Assembly: GCF_026241895.1 (NCBI RefSeq)
Contig: NZ_JAPJIV010000004.1
Span: 248,001-312,000 of the forward strand
Direction of reading: 5' to 3'
DNA length: 64,000 nucleotides
Source of the DNA: Pseudomonas sp. RIT-562
Lineage (GTDB): Bacteria; Pseudomonadota; Gammaproteobacteria; Pseudomonadales; Pseudomonadaceae
The notes beneath the pieces were generated by a model. It did not search any database. It was not told where the DNA came from and was given only the letters and a program-made list of their open reading frames with translations. Of this stretch, positions 20,670 through 29,309 are shown one piece after another. The first letter of the stretch is position 1; the number at the start of each line of letters is the position of its first letter. The position numbers and the translations under genes were made by a program.

Positions 20670-20699
20670 AGGCGATCTTTGAAAGGTCGCCTTTTTTTT
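20670..20699 (+). terminator. Terminator between tRNA-Lys and the second tRNA-Pro
   Basis: Stem AGGCGATCTTT / AAAGGTCGCCT with one G-T wobble, then a run of eight or more T. It ends only two bases before the second tRNA-Pro. Confidence 0.8.
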
Positions 20700-20701
20700 A
20701 C

Positions 20702-20778
20702 CGGGGTATAGCGCAGTCCGGTAGCGCGCCTGCTTTGGGAGCAGGATGTCAGGAGTTCGAATCCCCTTACCCCGACCA
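20702..20778 (+). tRNA. tRNA-Pro (TGG), copy 2
   Basis: 77 bases, identical to the copy at 20447-20523, including the encoded CCA. It starts directly after a terminator T-run, and no good promoter is visible in the 97 bases after tRNA-Lys. It is therefore either made by read-through or is a recent duplicate. Confidence 0.97.
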
Positions 20779-20782
20779 TATT

Positions 20783-20819
20783 AAAAATCCTCGTATCGAA
20801 AGATACGGGGATTTTTTTT
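20783..20819 (+). terminator. Terminator after the tRNA cluster
   Basis: Stem AATCCTCGTATC / GATACGGGGATT with a GAAA loop, followed by eight T. Confidence 0.88.
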
Positions 20820-20839
20820 GCCTGTTGCAAAAGCTTGTG

Positions 20840-20878
20840 AAAAAAGCCCCGCGTTTTCCTGATTGGAAAAGCGGGGCA
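20840..20878 (-). terminator. Terminator of the EF-hand gene
   Basis: On the minus strand GCCCCGC...GCGGGGC with an A/T-rich inner stem, then TTTTTT, 20 bases past the stop of the EF-hand gene. Confidence 0.8.
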
Positions 20879-20897
20879 CGTTTCGACTCTGCAAGAC

Positions 20898-21287
20898 TCA
20901 GCTGTTGTCCTTGAGGTGTTCGAACAAGCCTTTTGGCATTTTTTTGCCGTTGGCTTCGTAGTTGGCCTTCACGTTATCAAAAGCCTCCTGCTCGTCGATC
21001 TGGCCGTCATGGTTGGTGTCGATCTTGTCGAAATCCGCCTTGGGCGCGACTTTCAGAAATTCCGCGCGGGAAACCTTGCCGTCGCCATCGGTATCAGTCT
21101 GGGCCATGGACTCATCGCCGCATTTGCCTTCGCCACATTTGCCTTCGGGAGTTTTCACCACCTGTTCCGCCGATGCCAACAGATAACCCTGGGCCAGGGG
21201 CTGGGATGCGAACACGGAGCCAGACAACATCATGCCACCGGCCAGAACCGCGCCGAGCAATCCAATGGTGTTAGAGGTACGGGACAT
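20898..21287 (-). CDS. Exported EF-hand protein with an EGKCG repeat
   Basis: 129 residues. Signal peptide at 1-28 (GGMMLSGSVFASQ). Residues 48-57 read EGKCGEGKCG, the repeat found in precursor peptides of MNIO (DUF692) enzymes such as HvfA/bufferins. Two EF-hand loops follow: DTDGDGKVSRAE at 65-76 and DTNHDGQIDEQE at 90-101, with the acidic residues expected for calcium. The start at 21287 follows GGAGAATT. No DUF692, DUF2063 or DoxX gene is adjacent, so if the cysteines are modified the enzyme is encoded elsewhere. Function is inferred, not established. Confidence 0.85.
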   Translation of the reverse strand: MSRTSNTIGLLGAVLAGGMMLSGSVFASQPLAQGYLLASAEQVVKTPEGKCGEGKCGDESMAQTDTDGDGKVSRAEFLKVAPKADFDKIDTNHDGQIDEQEAFDNVKANYEANGKKMPKGLFEHLKDNS

Positions 21288-21493
21288 TTCAATTCTCCTG
21301 GGTTGCACAACACAACCGCTCGATAAAGGGTCTGATCACCGAAGCAGGCGGGATGCCTTGCTCGGGTGTGGCCATTTAGCGGGTGGGGTGTATCGCTACT
21401 GTGTCGTGCGAGGAGGGAGTTGTAAGCGAAGGGGCTGGATCGGGGCGGAGGATACAGTGGGACACAAACGCCCAACTCAATGTGGCAAAAACA
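21288..21493. other. Intergenic region upstream of the EF-hand gene
   Basis: About 200 bases before the REP pair. It must hold the promoter of the minus-strand EF-hand gene, but I see no convincing -35/-10 pair, gene or RNA. Confidence 0.4.
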
Positions 21494-21588
21494 ACTGTAG
21501 GAGTGAGTCTGCTCGCGATAGCGGTATTTCAGTCGATGCAGATGCTGACTGGCATTCCGCTATCGCGAGCAGGCCCGCTCCTACAGTT
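21494..21588. repeat. REP pair (TGTAGGAGTGAG type)
   Basis: Left unit CTGTAGGAGTGAGTCTGCTC and right inverted unit ATCGCGAGCAGGCCCGCTCC enclose a roughly 45-base spacer. Lies between ndh and the EF-hand gene. Confidence 0.88.
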
Positions 21589-21608
21589 GATCTCTCACAA
21601 GTTTGAAA

Positions 21609-22907
21609 TCAGTGCAATTTCAGTCGCGGTTCGGTGCCCCGGCCGATCTTGCTGCCCAGCATCAGCATCGCCGTGCGAAACGCGCCATACAGCGCCATCT
21701 GGTGCATGCGATACAGCGACACATAAAACATCCGCGCCAGCCAGCCTTCCAGCATCACGCTGCCGGTCAGGTTGCCCATCAGGTTACCCACAGCGGAAAA
21801 CCGTGACAGCGAGATCAGCGAACCGTAGTCGGTGTATTTGTATTCCGGCAAAGCCTTGCCTTCGATCCGCAGCTTCAGCGACTTGGCCAGCAAGGACGCC
21901 TGCTGATGCGCTGCCTGGGCGCGTGGCGGAACGTTGCGATCGGTGCCCGGTTGTGGGCAGGCGGCGCAGTCACCGAAGGCAAAGATGTTTTCGTCGCGGG
22001 TGGTCTGCAGCGTCGGCAGGACCTGCAACTGGTTGATGCGGTTGGTTTCCAGGCCATCGATGTCCTTGAGGAAACCCGGCGCGCGAATCCCGGCGGCCCA
22101 GACTTTCAGGCTGGCGTTGATCACTTTGCCATCGGCGGTGATCAGGCTGTCAGCGGTCACTTCGCTCACGGCCGCATTGGTCATGACGTTGACCCCGAGC
22201 TTCTCCAGGGTTTTATGCACAGGCCCGCCAATCCGCTCGGGCAGGGCTGGCAACACTCGCGGCCCGGCTTCGATCAGGGTGATGTGCATGTTTTCCGGTT
22301 TGATCCGGTCCAGGCCGTAGGCCGCCAGTTCATGGGCTGCGTTATGCAGCTCGGCTGCCAGTTCGACCCCGGTCGCGCCGGCGCCAACGATGGCCACGCT
22401 GATCTGCTCGACTTTGTCAGTCTGCCCCGCATGCGCTCGCAGGTAGTGATTGAGCAGTTGCTGGTGAAACCGCTCGGCCTGTTTGCGGGTGTCGAGAAAC
22501 AGGCAATGCTGCGCCGCACCCTGGGTGCCGAAATCGTTGGTGGTACTGCCGACCGCAATCACCAGCGAGTCGTAGCCCAATTCCCGTGCGGGCACCAGCT
22601 CGATGCCGGCTTCGTCGTAAGTGGCGGCCAGCTGGATTTTCTGCTGGGCGCGATCAAGCCCGCTCATGCGCCCCAGCTGGAACTCGAAGTGGTTCCATTT
22701 CGCCTGGGCAACGTAGTTGAGTTCGTCTTCGGAAGAATTAAGGGAACCGGCGGCCACTTCATGCAGCAAAGGTTTCCAGATGTGGGTCAGGTTCGCGTCG
22801 ACCAGCATCACACTGGCCGTGCCGCGCTTGCCCAGAGTCTTACCCAGACGGGTAGCCAACTCCAGACCGCCGGCGCCGCCGCCAACGATGACAATACGAT
22901 GAGTCAT
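21609..22907 (-). CDS. ndh: NADH dehydrogenase type II
   Basis: 432 residues. The FAD Rossmann motif IVIVGGGAGGLELATRLG lies at the N terminus and a second NAD-binding motif, VAIVGAGATGVELAAEL, near residue 180. The C-terminal amphipathic/hydrophobic part (LARMFYVSLYRMHQMALYG) attaches it to the membrane. It oxidises NADH with quinone without pumping protons. Start at 22907 (MTHRIVIVGG) gives the normal N terminus. Confidence 0.93.
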   Translation of the reverse strand: MTHRIVIVGGGAGGLELATRLGKTLGKRGTASVMLVDANLTHIWKPLLHEVAAGSLNSSEDELNYVAQAKWNHFEFQLGRMSGLDRAQQKIQLAATYDEAGIELVPARELGYDSLVIAVGSTTNDFGTQGAAQHCLFLDTRKQAERFHQQLLNHYLRAHAGQTDKVEQISVAIVGAGATGVELAAELHNAAHELAAYGLDRIKPENMHITLIEAGPRVLPALPERIGGPVHKTLEKLGVNVMTNAAVSEVTADSLITADGKVINASLKVWAAGIRAPGFLKDIDGLETNRINQLQVLPTLQTTRDENIFAFGDCAACPQPGTDRNVPPRAQAAHQQASLLAKSLKLRIEGKALPEYKYTDYGSLISLSRFSAVGNLMGNLTGSVMLEGWLARMFYVSLYRMHQMALYGAFRTAMLMLGSKIGRGTEPRLKLH

Positions 22908-22967
22908 GGGGATATCTCGCAAGGCTAAAAGAAATCGGTGCAGTTACCCTCGCGAGCGCAATGCGGC

Positions 22968-23141
22968 TCATAGCGTCAGGTAACTGATAAATCGGCTCAA
23001 CAGGCCCAAACCAATGGTCACTGCCAACACCAGCACCAGGAGCATCCACGGCCGGAATGGCCGGCGCTCGACTCGGTGCTGGGACAAGTGCAGGTACTCT
23101 TCGACATGCTTTTGGTCGTCGGGGTTCAGGCGGCTGGTCAT
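22968..23141 (-). CDS. DUF3094 family small membrane protein
   Basis: 57 residues, found by direct translation: begins MTSRLNPDDQKHVEEYLHLS, basic middle (HRVERRPFRPW), then one membrane segment (MLLVLVLAVTIGLGLLS) and the end ISYLTL. This matches the small Pseudomonas DUF3094 proteins commonly encoded just upstream of ndh. Probably an inner-membrane protein; function unknown. It is 60 bases before ndh in the same direction. Confidence 0.85.
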   Translation of the reverse strand: MTSRLNPDDQKHVEEYLHLSQHRVERRPFRPWMLLVLVLAVTIGLGLLSRFISYLTL

Positions 23142-23235
23142 AAAGCCCTCGTCAGATAGACGTTGCGCAAGGTATGAAAGCTACAGGCTGAGTTAATAAA
23201 GCTTGCACGGAGCATAGCCGATGCGGGCCGGCGAC

Positions 23236-23862
23236 TCACAGACTGATGCCGACATCGAAGACGATGCTGCGACCCAGGTTACTGCGCAGGAAGTCCGGAG
23301 CATCCGGATGGGCGAACAGCACGCGGGCAAAGGTCGGCCCCACCAGCGATAACGAGCGCCAACCCTGGCGCAGGTATTCGGTGGGTGGTGGGAAATGGCT
23401 ATTGAGGTCCAGCACTTCGCGCTTGAGGCTGGCGAAGGCAATGATGTCGAGCTCGCCAAGGTCCATGCCGCGCTCTTTGTAGTTGTGTGCCTTCTTGCGC
23501 AAGGTCGGGGCAAGTCTGAGCAGGAATTCGTTGGCGGGAATGCGTTTGGGTTTTGCCTCTCGACGCACCAGTGAGCTCAGGGAAAAAGCACTGCGCCGGC
23601 GCTGCAATTCATCGCGCCACTCATCGTTGAGGCGCCGGCCCTCGTCCAATACGAAGAACACCTCGAAACTGGCGTCACGGAATAGTACGTCGGGCGGCTC
23701 GCCGGCAGGCGCAAATTCGTCCACTCGGTAGGGAATGTTCAGCCCTTGCAGCAGGCGCTGGCACACCCAACGCTCGCGCTCCCATTTGCGGGCATTGGAC
23801 AGGAACGCGTTGGCTTGCTCGGCCGCGATGGTCAGCAGGCGTAAGTAATCAGAGTCATCCAT
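23236..23862 (-). CDS. DUF1780 domain protein
   Basis: 208 residues, soluble, no signal peptide. Starts MDDSDYLRLLTIAAEQANAF and contains ERWVCQRLLQGLNIPYRVDEF, PPDVLFRDASFEVFFVLDEGRRLNDEW and the end GRSIVFDVGISL. The pattern PDVLFRDASFEVFFV resembles a nuclease-like fold (a strand with acidic residues followed by E), but no function is established for the family. Start at 23862 chosen over longer frames lacking conservation. Confidence 0.8.
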   Translation of the reverse strand: MDDSDYLRLLTIAAEQANAFLSNARKWERERWVCQRLLQGLNIPYRVDEFAPAGEPPDVLFRDASFEVFFVLDEGRRLNDEWRDELQRRRSAFSLSSLVRREAKPKRIPANEFLLRLAPTLRKKAHNYKERGMDLGELDIIAFASLKREVLDLNSHFPPPTEYLRQGWRSLSLVGPTFARVLFAHPDAPDFLRSNLGRSIVFDVGISL

Positions 23863-24067
23863 AGGCCCAAGCTTAGCGTTCAAATGCGCTGGCAAAGAAG
23901 ACAATTTATTGCGCCAGGGCGAAGGCCATTGGCAGGCCAGCCCCTTCTCGCACCCATTCGGGAGCCTGCACAAAACGGATAGCGATCTGCGCGCAGTGGA
24001 TATTTCCTCGCGTCCGGCGGCTTTACCCTCGGCTTTACGGGACGTTAGCCGCTTTTACGACGCTCTG

Positions 24068-24083
24068 AAATAACAACAACAAG
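24068..24083 (+). promoter_or_regulatory. CA motif (Crc/Hfq site) in the benK leader
   Basis: AAATAACAACAACAAG lies 12 bases before the benK ATG and overlaps the ribosome-binding region. It fits the AANAANAA pattern bound by Hfq with Crc in Pseudomonas carbon catabolite repression. Confidence 0.7.
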
Positions 24084-24094
24084 AGATAAACGCC

Positions 24095-25459
24095 ATGCGC
24101 AAAATTGACGTACATGAGGTCATCGACAATGCACGCTTCAATCGCTTCCACTGGATGGTGCTGTTCTGGTGTGCCCTGATCATCATCTTCGACGGTTACG
24201 ATTTGGTGATCTACGGCGTGGTCCTGCCGATGCTGATGAAAGAGTGGGGGCTCACGCCCTTGCAGGCCGGTGCGCTGGGTAGCTACGCATTGTTCGGAAT
24301 GATGTTTGGTGCGCTGTTTTTTGGCCCGCTGTCGGACCGGATCGGCCGCAAGAAAGCCATCACGATCTGCGTAATGCTGTTCAGCGGGTTTACCGTACTC
24401 AACGGATTCGCCCGTAACCCCACCGAATTTGGCGTGTGTCGCTTTATTGCCGGCCTGGGTATCGGCGGGGTGATGCCCAACGTCGTGGCGCTGATGAACG
24501 AATACGCGCCGAAGAAAATCCGCAGCACCCTGGTGGCGATCATGTTCAGCGGTTACTCCGTGGGCGGCATGCTCTCGGCAGGGCTGGGGATCGTGCTGAT
24601 CCCGAGCTTCGGTTGGCAGTCGGTGTTTTACGTCGCCGTGCTGCCGTTGCTGCTGCTGCCGCTGATCATGTATTTCCTGCCTGAGTCGGTGGGTTTCATG
24701 CTGCGCCAGGGCCGCGATGAAGAGGCACGCAACATTCTTCAACGGGTCGATCCGGCGTACGTCGCGCAAGCCGGCGATCAACTGGACATGAGCGAAGTGA
24801 AGGGCACCGGAACCCCGGTGTTGCAATTGTTTCGCGAGGGTCGGGCACTGCGCACGCTGATGCTGTGGCTGGCATTCTTCTGCTGCCTGCTGATGGTCTA
24901 CGCCTTGAGTTCGTGGCTGCCAAAACTGATGGCCAATGCCGGTTATAGCCTGGGTTCGAGCCTGTCTTTCCTGCTGGTGCTCAACTTCGGGGCGATTTTC
25001 GGCGCAGTCGGTGGCGGCGTGCTGGGGGACAAATTGAACCTGCCACGGGTGCTGGCGGTGTTCTTCGCCATGGCGGCCGTTTCGATCACCTTGCTTGGCT
25101 TCAACAGTCCGATGCCGCTGCTGTACCTGCTGATAGCCATCGCCGGTGCAACCACCATCGGATCGCAGATTCTGTTGTACGCCTGCGCCGCACAGTTCTA
25201 CTCGATGACCATTCGTTCCACCGGGCTCGGCTGGGCCTCGGGTATCGGACGCAATGGTGCAATCGTCGGCCCGCTGCTGGGTGGCGCCTTACTCGGCATC
25301 AACCTGCCACTGCAACTCAACTTCATGGCCTTTGCGATGCCGGGTGCGGTGGCGGCCATTGCCATGACCGTGTTCGCTATCAGCAGTCGGCGTAGCGCCA
25401 GGCATGGGCAGTCAATGGTTGACCATGCACCTGCCGCAGCGGTCGGCGAAGCTTCATGA
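24095..25459 (+). CDS. benK: Benzoate/aromatic acid:H+ symporter (MFS, AAHS family)
   Basis: 454 residues, twelve membrane segments. The AAHS signature is clear: FDGYDLVIYGVVLP in TM1 and GPLSDRIGRKKAITI in loop 2-3, with the periplasmic/cytoplasmic repeat in LLGDKLN after TM8. These transporters import aromatic acids with protons. Given the adjacent benE and porin, benzoate is the likely substrate. Its stop overlaps the benE start by 4 bases (ATGA). No benABCD or benR gene is nearby. Confidence 0.85.
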   Translation: MRKIDVHEVIDNARFNRFHWMVLFWCALIIIFDGYDLVIYGVVLPMLMKEWGLTPLQAGALGSYALFGMMFGALFFGPLSDRIGRKKAITICVMLFSGFTVLNGFARNPTEFGVCRFIAGLGIGGVMPNVVALMNEYAPKKIRSTLVAIMFSGYSVGGMLSAGLGIVLIPSFGWQSVFYVAVLPLLLLPLIMYFLPESVGFMLRQGRDEEARNILQRVDPAYVAQAGDQLDMSEVKGTGTPVLQLFREGRALRTLMLWLAFFCCLLMVYALSSWLPKLMANAGYSLGSSLSFLLVLNFGAIFGAVGGGVLGDKLNLPRVLAVFFAMAAVSITLLGFNSPMPLLYLLIAIAGATTIGSQILLYACAAQFYSMTIRSTGLGWASGIGRNGAIVGPLLGGALLGINLPLQLNFMAFAMPGAVAAIAMTVFAISSRRSARHGQSMVDHAPAAAVGEAS

Positions 25460-26661
25460 AAGCCTTGTTGCGAGACTTCTCCCTGTCGGCGGCCGTCGCG
25501 GGTTTTATCGCGACGGTTATTTCCTACGCGGGCCCGCTGGTGATCATCTTCCAGGCCGCCGAGACCGCACAGCTTTCGCGAGAAGTGCTGTCGTCCTGGG
25601 TTTGGGCGATATCCATCGGCAGCGCCGTGCTGGGTATCGGTTTGAGCCTGCGTTACCGGGTGCCGGTGATCATTGCCTGGTCCGCGCCGGGTTCGGCGCT
25701 GCTGGTGGCGCTGTTGCCGGGTATCTCGATGCCGGAGGCGGTGGGCGCATACCTGGTCAGCAGCCTGATTATTTTTCTGGTCGGCGTGTCGGGGGCGTTT
25801 GACCGGATCATCGGCAAACTGCCTGCGGCCATTGCTGCGGCGATGCTGGCGGGAATTCTATTCAGCTTCGGCACCGGGTTATTTGTGTCATTGCAGGGCA
25901 AGCCGCTGCTGGTGCTGGCGATGTTCGTCACCTACCTGATCTGCAAACGGTTGATGCCGCGTTATGCGGTGTTGATGGTGCTGCTGGTGGGCTGCTCGAT
26001 AGCCTATTTCGCTGGCGATCTGCACAGCGAAGCACTGGTGATTGGCCTGGCGACTCCGGTGTGGATTACGCCGCAGTTTACGTTGAGCGCAACCCTGAAC
26101 ATCGCATTGCCACTGGTGATGGTGGCACTGACCGGCCAGTTTGTGCCGGGCATGGCGGTGTTGCGCGCCAGTGGATACCCGACGCCAGCCGGTCCGATTA
26201 TCGCCAGCAGCGCATTGGGCACGGCGTTGCTGGCACCGTTCGGTTGCCACGGGCTGAATCTGGCGGCGATCACCGCGGCTATCTGCACCGGTCGCGAAGC
26301 GCATGAGGATCCCCGCAAGCGCTATGTGGCTGGCGTTGTCGGCGGCCTGTGTTACCTGGTGCTGGGGATCTTCGGCGCCACCCTGGTTTCGTTGTTCTCG
26401 GCCTTTCCCAAAGAACTGATCGCCGCGCTCGCGGGGCTGGCCTTGTTCGCGGCGATTGCCGGGGCTTTGGCGGGGGCAATGGCTGTGCCGGGTGATCGTG
26501 AAGCGGCGTTAGTGACCTTTCTCACCACGGCTTCGGGCATGTCGTTGTTCGGTTTGTCAGCGGCATTTTGGGGCCTGATTTTCGGCATGGCCACCCACCT
26601 TCTGTTAAACGCCCGCCGCGAAAATGCGGCGGCTGAAGCACTTCCGACTGTCGATCAATAA
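25456..26661 (+). CDS. benE: BenE family benzoate transporter
   Basis: 401 residues, about twelve membrane segments. It begins [36 protein letters not shown] and includes ACG-type conserved parts [28 protein letters not shown], the BenE signature. It belongs to the benzoate/proton symporter family in the NAT/NCS2-like fold. Coupled to benK by ATGA overlap and followed after 17 bases by an OprD-type porin. Confidence 0.9.
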   Translation: MKALLRDFSLSAAVAGFIATVISYAGPLVIIFQAAETAQLSREVLSSWVWAISIGSAVLGIGLSLRYRVPVIIAWSAPGSALLVALLPGISMPEAVGAYLVSSLIIFLVGVSGAFDRIIGKLPAAIAAAMLAGILFSFGTGLFVSLQGKPLLVLAMFVTYLICKRLMPRYAVLMVLLVGCSIAYFAGDLHSEALVIGLATPVWITPQFTLSATLNIALPLVMVALTGQFVPGMAVLRASGYPTPAGPIIASSALGTALLAPFGCHGLNLAAITAAICTGREAHEDPRKRYVAGVVGGLCYLVLGIFGATLVSLFSAFPKELIAALAGLALFAAIAGALAGAMAVPGDREAALVTFLTTASGMSLFGLSAAFWGLIFGMATHLLLNARRENAAAEALPTVDQ

Positions 26662-26670
26662 AAACAAGAG
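26657..26670 (+). promoter_or_regulatory. CA motif (Crc/Hfq site) in the benF leader
   Basis: AATAAAAACAAGAG overlaps the benE stop and lies 9 bases before the porin ATG, at the ribosome-binding site. Confidence 0.6.
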
Positions 26671-26678
26671 AAAAGACA

Positions 26679-27947
26679 ATGAAACAGATTTTCCCAACGA
26701 CCGGTCCGGTGTTGTCGATGGCGCTCGTCTCGAGTTTCTCTGCAGGTGCTCTGGCCGAGGAGAAGGGCTTTATCGAGGACACCACGGCCACCTTGCAAGC
26801 GCGCAATTACTACTTCAGCCGGGACTTCTCCGATATCGTCGGGGCAAACCAGCAATCGAAGGCTGAAGAGTGGGCGCAGGGCTTTATTCTCAACGTCAAA
26901 TCCGGCTATACCCAGGGGCCAGTGGGGTTTGGCGTTGACGTGATCGGCCTGCTCGGCCTCAAGCTCGACAGCAGTCCGGACCGGGTCAATACCGGTTTGC
27001 TGCCGGTCAAAGATGACGGGCGCGCGGCAGACGATTACAGCCGCATGGAAGCGGCGTTGAAGGTGCGCTATTCGAAAACCGAACTCAAAGTGGGTGAGCT
27101 GCAACCTAATCTGCCGGTGCTGGTGTTCAGTGATATCCGCCTGCTGCCACCCAGCTATCAGGGCGCGAGCATCAGCTCAAATGAGATCAACGGCCTGACG
27201 TTGCAGGGTGGCCACTTGCGCACCACCAGCTTGCGCAACGAAGCGGGCGACGAAAAAATGCAGGCCATGCTGGGCCATGTGCCGCAGCGCCAGGTCAGCA
27301 GCGACGGCTTCAATTTTGCCGGTGCCGATTATGCCTTCAACGATAAACGCAGTTCGGTCAGCGCCTGGTACGGGCAACTGGAAGATATCTACAGTCAGCG
27401 TTTCCTCGGCCTGAAACACAGTCAGCCAATGGGCGACTGGATTCTGGGTGCCAATATTGGCTATTTCGATTCGCGCGAAGATGGCCAGAAACTGCTGGGT
27501 AACATCGACAACCAGGCGTTCTTTTCCCTGTTGTCGGCCAAGCGCGCAGGCCATACGTTCTATGTCGGGTATCAGGGGATGTTCGGTGACAGCGCTTTTC
27601 CACGGGTGTTTGCCAATATCTCGCCGCTGGGCAACGAAGTGCCGACCTACGAGTTTGCCTACACGGACGAGCGTTCGTGGCAAGCGCGGTATGACTACGA
27701 CTTCGCCGCGTTGGGCGTGCCGGGTCTGACCAGTACCGTGCGTTACATTTCCGGTAATAACGTCGACACCGGGCAAGGCTTCGAGGGCAAGGACCGCGAG
27801 CGTGATCTTGACCTGGGGTACGTGGTACAGGGTGGCAGCCTCAAAGGCCTGGGGATACGCGTACGTAACGTGATGGCGCGTTCAAACTATCGCAGTGACA
27901 TCGACGAAAATCGTCTGATTTTCAGCTACACCTGGACCTTGCTGTGA
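26679..27947 (+). CDS. benF: OprD-family outer membrane porin (BenF-like)
   Basis: 422 residues. A signal peptide ends at GALAEEKGF. The mature N terminus [22 protein letters not shown] and the end [10 protein letters not shown] (beta-signal ending in hydrophobic residues) are typical of OprD/OpdK porins. It is expected to be an 18-strand channel. Placement after benK-benE suggests uptake of benzoate or a similar aromatic acid across the outer membrane; the substrate is an inference. Confidence 0.85.
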   Translation: MKQIFPTTGPVLSMALVSSFSAGALAEEKGFIEDTTATLQARNYYFSRDFSDIVGANQQSKAEEWAQGFILNVKSGYTQGPVGFGVDVIGLLGLKLDSSPDRVNTGLLPVKDDGRAADDYSRMEAALKVRYSKTELKVGELQPNLPVLVFSDIRLLPPSYQGASISSNEINGLTLQGGHLRTTSLRNEAGDEKMQAMLGHVPQRQVSSDGFNFAGADYAFNDKRSSVSAWYGQLEDIYSQRFLGLKHSQPMGDWILGANIGYFDSREDGQKLLGNIDNQAFFSLLSAKRAGHTFYVGYQGMFGDSAFPRVFANISPLGNEVPTYEFAYTDERSWQARYDYDFAALGVPGLTSTVRYISGNNVDTGQGFEGKDRERDLDLGYVVQGGSLKGLGIRVRNVMARSNYRSDIDENRLIFSYTWTLL

Positions 27948-27955
27948 CGCCTTGA

Positions 27956-28192
27956 TCACAAATCGCAGTTGCCCATCACTTGATACGTTACACGTTGGGT
28001 CTGGCCTTGGTGGTCGATGTAGACCATGGTCGCCGGCACTACGTCACAGCCGGTCGGGGTGTCAGTGATCGACACTACTTTGGCGATGTCCAGCGGGTGC
28101 GCCGGGTCGTAGGGGGTGGCGGCTGGCTCGTTGGAAGCGGCCATGGCTGAGCTGGCCACCAAGGTAAAAAGCAGGGCGGTAAGGGTTTTCAT
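27956..28192 (-). CDS. DUF2790 small exported protein
   Basis: 78 residues with a signal peptide (MKTLTALLFTLVASSAMAAS). The mature part DIAKVVSITDTPTGCDVVPATMVYIDHQGQTQRVTYQVMGNCDL has two cysteines and is the DUF2790 pattern, a small periplasmic family of Pseudomonas with no known role. Start at 28192. It converges with the porin gene with 8 bases between stops. Confidence 0.8.
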   Translation of the reverse strand: MKTLTALLFTLVASSAMAASNEPAATPYDPAHPLDIAKVVSITDTPTGCDVVPATMVYIDHQGQTQRVTYQVMGNCDL

Positions 28193-28380
28193 CTGGGTTC
28201 TCCGAGTTGATTCTGTTGCTTGAATTTTAGTCTTTGCCACCATTGGATAAAGAGGGGCGGGGCCGATTCAGCGTTGCAGGAAACGTAACAATCGCTGGGT
28301 TCCACATCGATCAGCGTGGCGCAACAACCTCGGTGTAGACTGAAAATCCTCCCGGCATTCAAAAAGGAGTAAGCACAGCC

Positions 28381-29070
28381 ATGATCGGCGCCGAGCTGCT
28401 GTCAGCTGAAACCCTCACAGTCGGATGGCTGATTTACGTGCCGATCCTGATCTGGGCCATAGCGCGCTCGCCCTGGGTCGAACTGTTCAGCGATCGCCGG
28501 CGCCAGCACCTGTTGTTCGGTACCGTGTTCGCGCTGTTTATGCTCTGGCTGGTAAGAAGGGATTTCGACACTGGCGTGTCCTATCACTTTCTCGGCATGA
28601 CCGCCGTTACCCTGTTGCTCGACTGGCCATTGGCATTGGTTGGTGGATTAGTCGCGCAAGCAGGGTTGGTGATGCTCGGGCGCCAGGACCTGGCAGCGAT
28701 GGGGGTGAACGGTGCATTGCTGATCGCGTTGCCGGTGTTGATCACGGAGAGCTGCGCGATCCTGGTCGAGCGCGCGCAACCGCGCAATCCGTTCGTCTAC
28801 ATCTTCGTTTCCGGTTTTTTCGCGGCAGCGCTGTCGGCCTTGTTGTGCCTGCTGCTGGCGTTGTGGTTGCTGTGGTTCGACGGACGTTTTGTGATGCCGT
28901 ACTGGCTGGAGGATTTCGTCGGGTACCTGTGGCTGATCATTTTCCCCGAAGCATTTATCAACGGCATGATCGTCAGCGCATTGGTGGTGTTCAGCCCCGA
29001 ATGGCTCGAAACCTTCAATCGCACGCGTTACCTTTCCGCGCCCTGGAAAGACGACGACCCCAAGTCCTGA
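28381..29070 (+). CDS. CbiM-like membrane protein (energy-coupling factor permease family)
   Basis: 229 residues, six or more membrane segments. Starts MIGAELLSAETLTVGWLIYVP and contains FHFLGMTAVTLLLDWPLALVGG-like sequence (YHFLGMTAVTLLLDWPL) and FPEAFINGMIVSALVVFSPEW, similar to the CbiM/CbiQ-associated core component of cobalt/nickel ECF transporters. No ATPase or CbiN/CbiQ gene is adjacent, so it may work alone or with remote partners. Confidence 0.75.
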   Translation: MIGAELLSAETLTVGWLIYVPILIWAIARSPWVELFSDRRRQHLLFGTVFALFMLWLVRRDFDTGVSYHFLGMTAVTLLLDWPLALVGGLVAQAGLVMLGRQDLAAMGVNGALLIALPVLITESCAILVERAQPRNPFVYIFVSGFFAAALSALLCLLLALWLLWFDGRFVMPYWLEDFVGYLWLIIFPEAFINGMIVSALVVFSPEWLETFNRTRYLSAPWKDDDPKS

Positions 29071-29108
29071 TGCTCACCTGGCTGCCGAGGTCTCGCGCAG
29101 GCCAGCAA

Positions 29109-29309
29109 TCAATGGCGAGGTTCAAAGTCCTCGCTGAACAGGTCGTCTTCGGCATCCGGGCTCACCGGAATCTTGTGTTCTTCAGACGCCCAGGCGCCCA
29201 GGTCGATCAATTTGCAACGATCCGAACAGAACGGCCGGAAGGTATTGTCAGTGCTCCATTCGACGGGGGCGCCACAGGTTGGGCAGTTGACGGTTGGGGT
29301 TTGGCTCAT
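29109..29309 (-). CDS. yacG: DNA gyrase inhibitor YacG
   Basis: 66 residues. Zinc ribbon with CPTCG near the start and [21 protein letters not shown], the YacG signature. The protein binds GyrB and blocks DNA binding by gyrase. It is last in pilB-pilC-pilD-coaE-yacG and overlaps coaE by 4 bases. Confidence 0.93.
   Translation of the reverse strand: MSQTPTVNCPTCGAPVEWSTDNTFRPFCSDRCKLIDLGAWASEEHKIPVSPDAEDDLFSEDFEPRH

Noticed and set aside
20618..20830. 70-codon minus-strand frame
   Set aside because: Covers a tRNA-Pro gene and two terminators; a typical false call from tRNA sequence.
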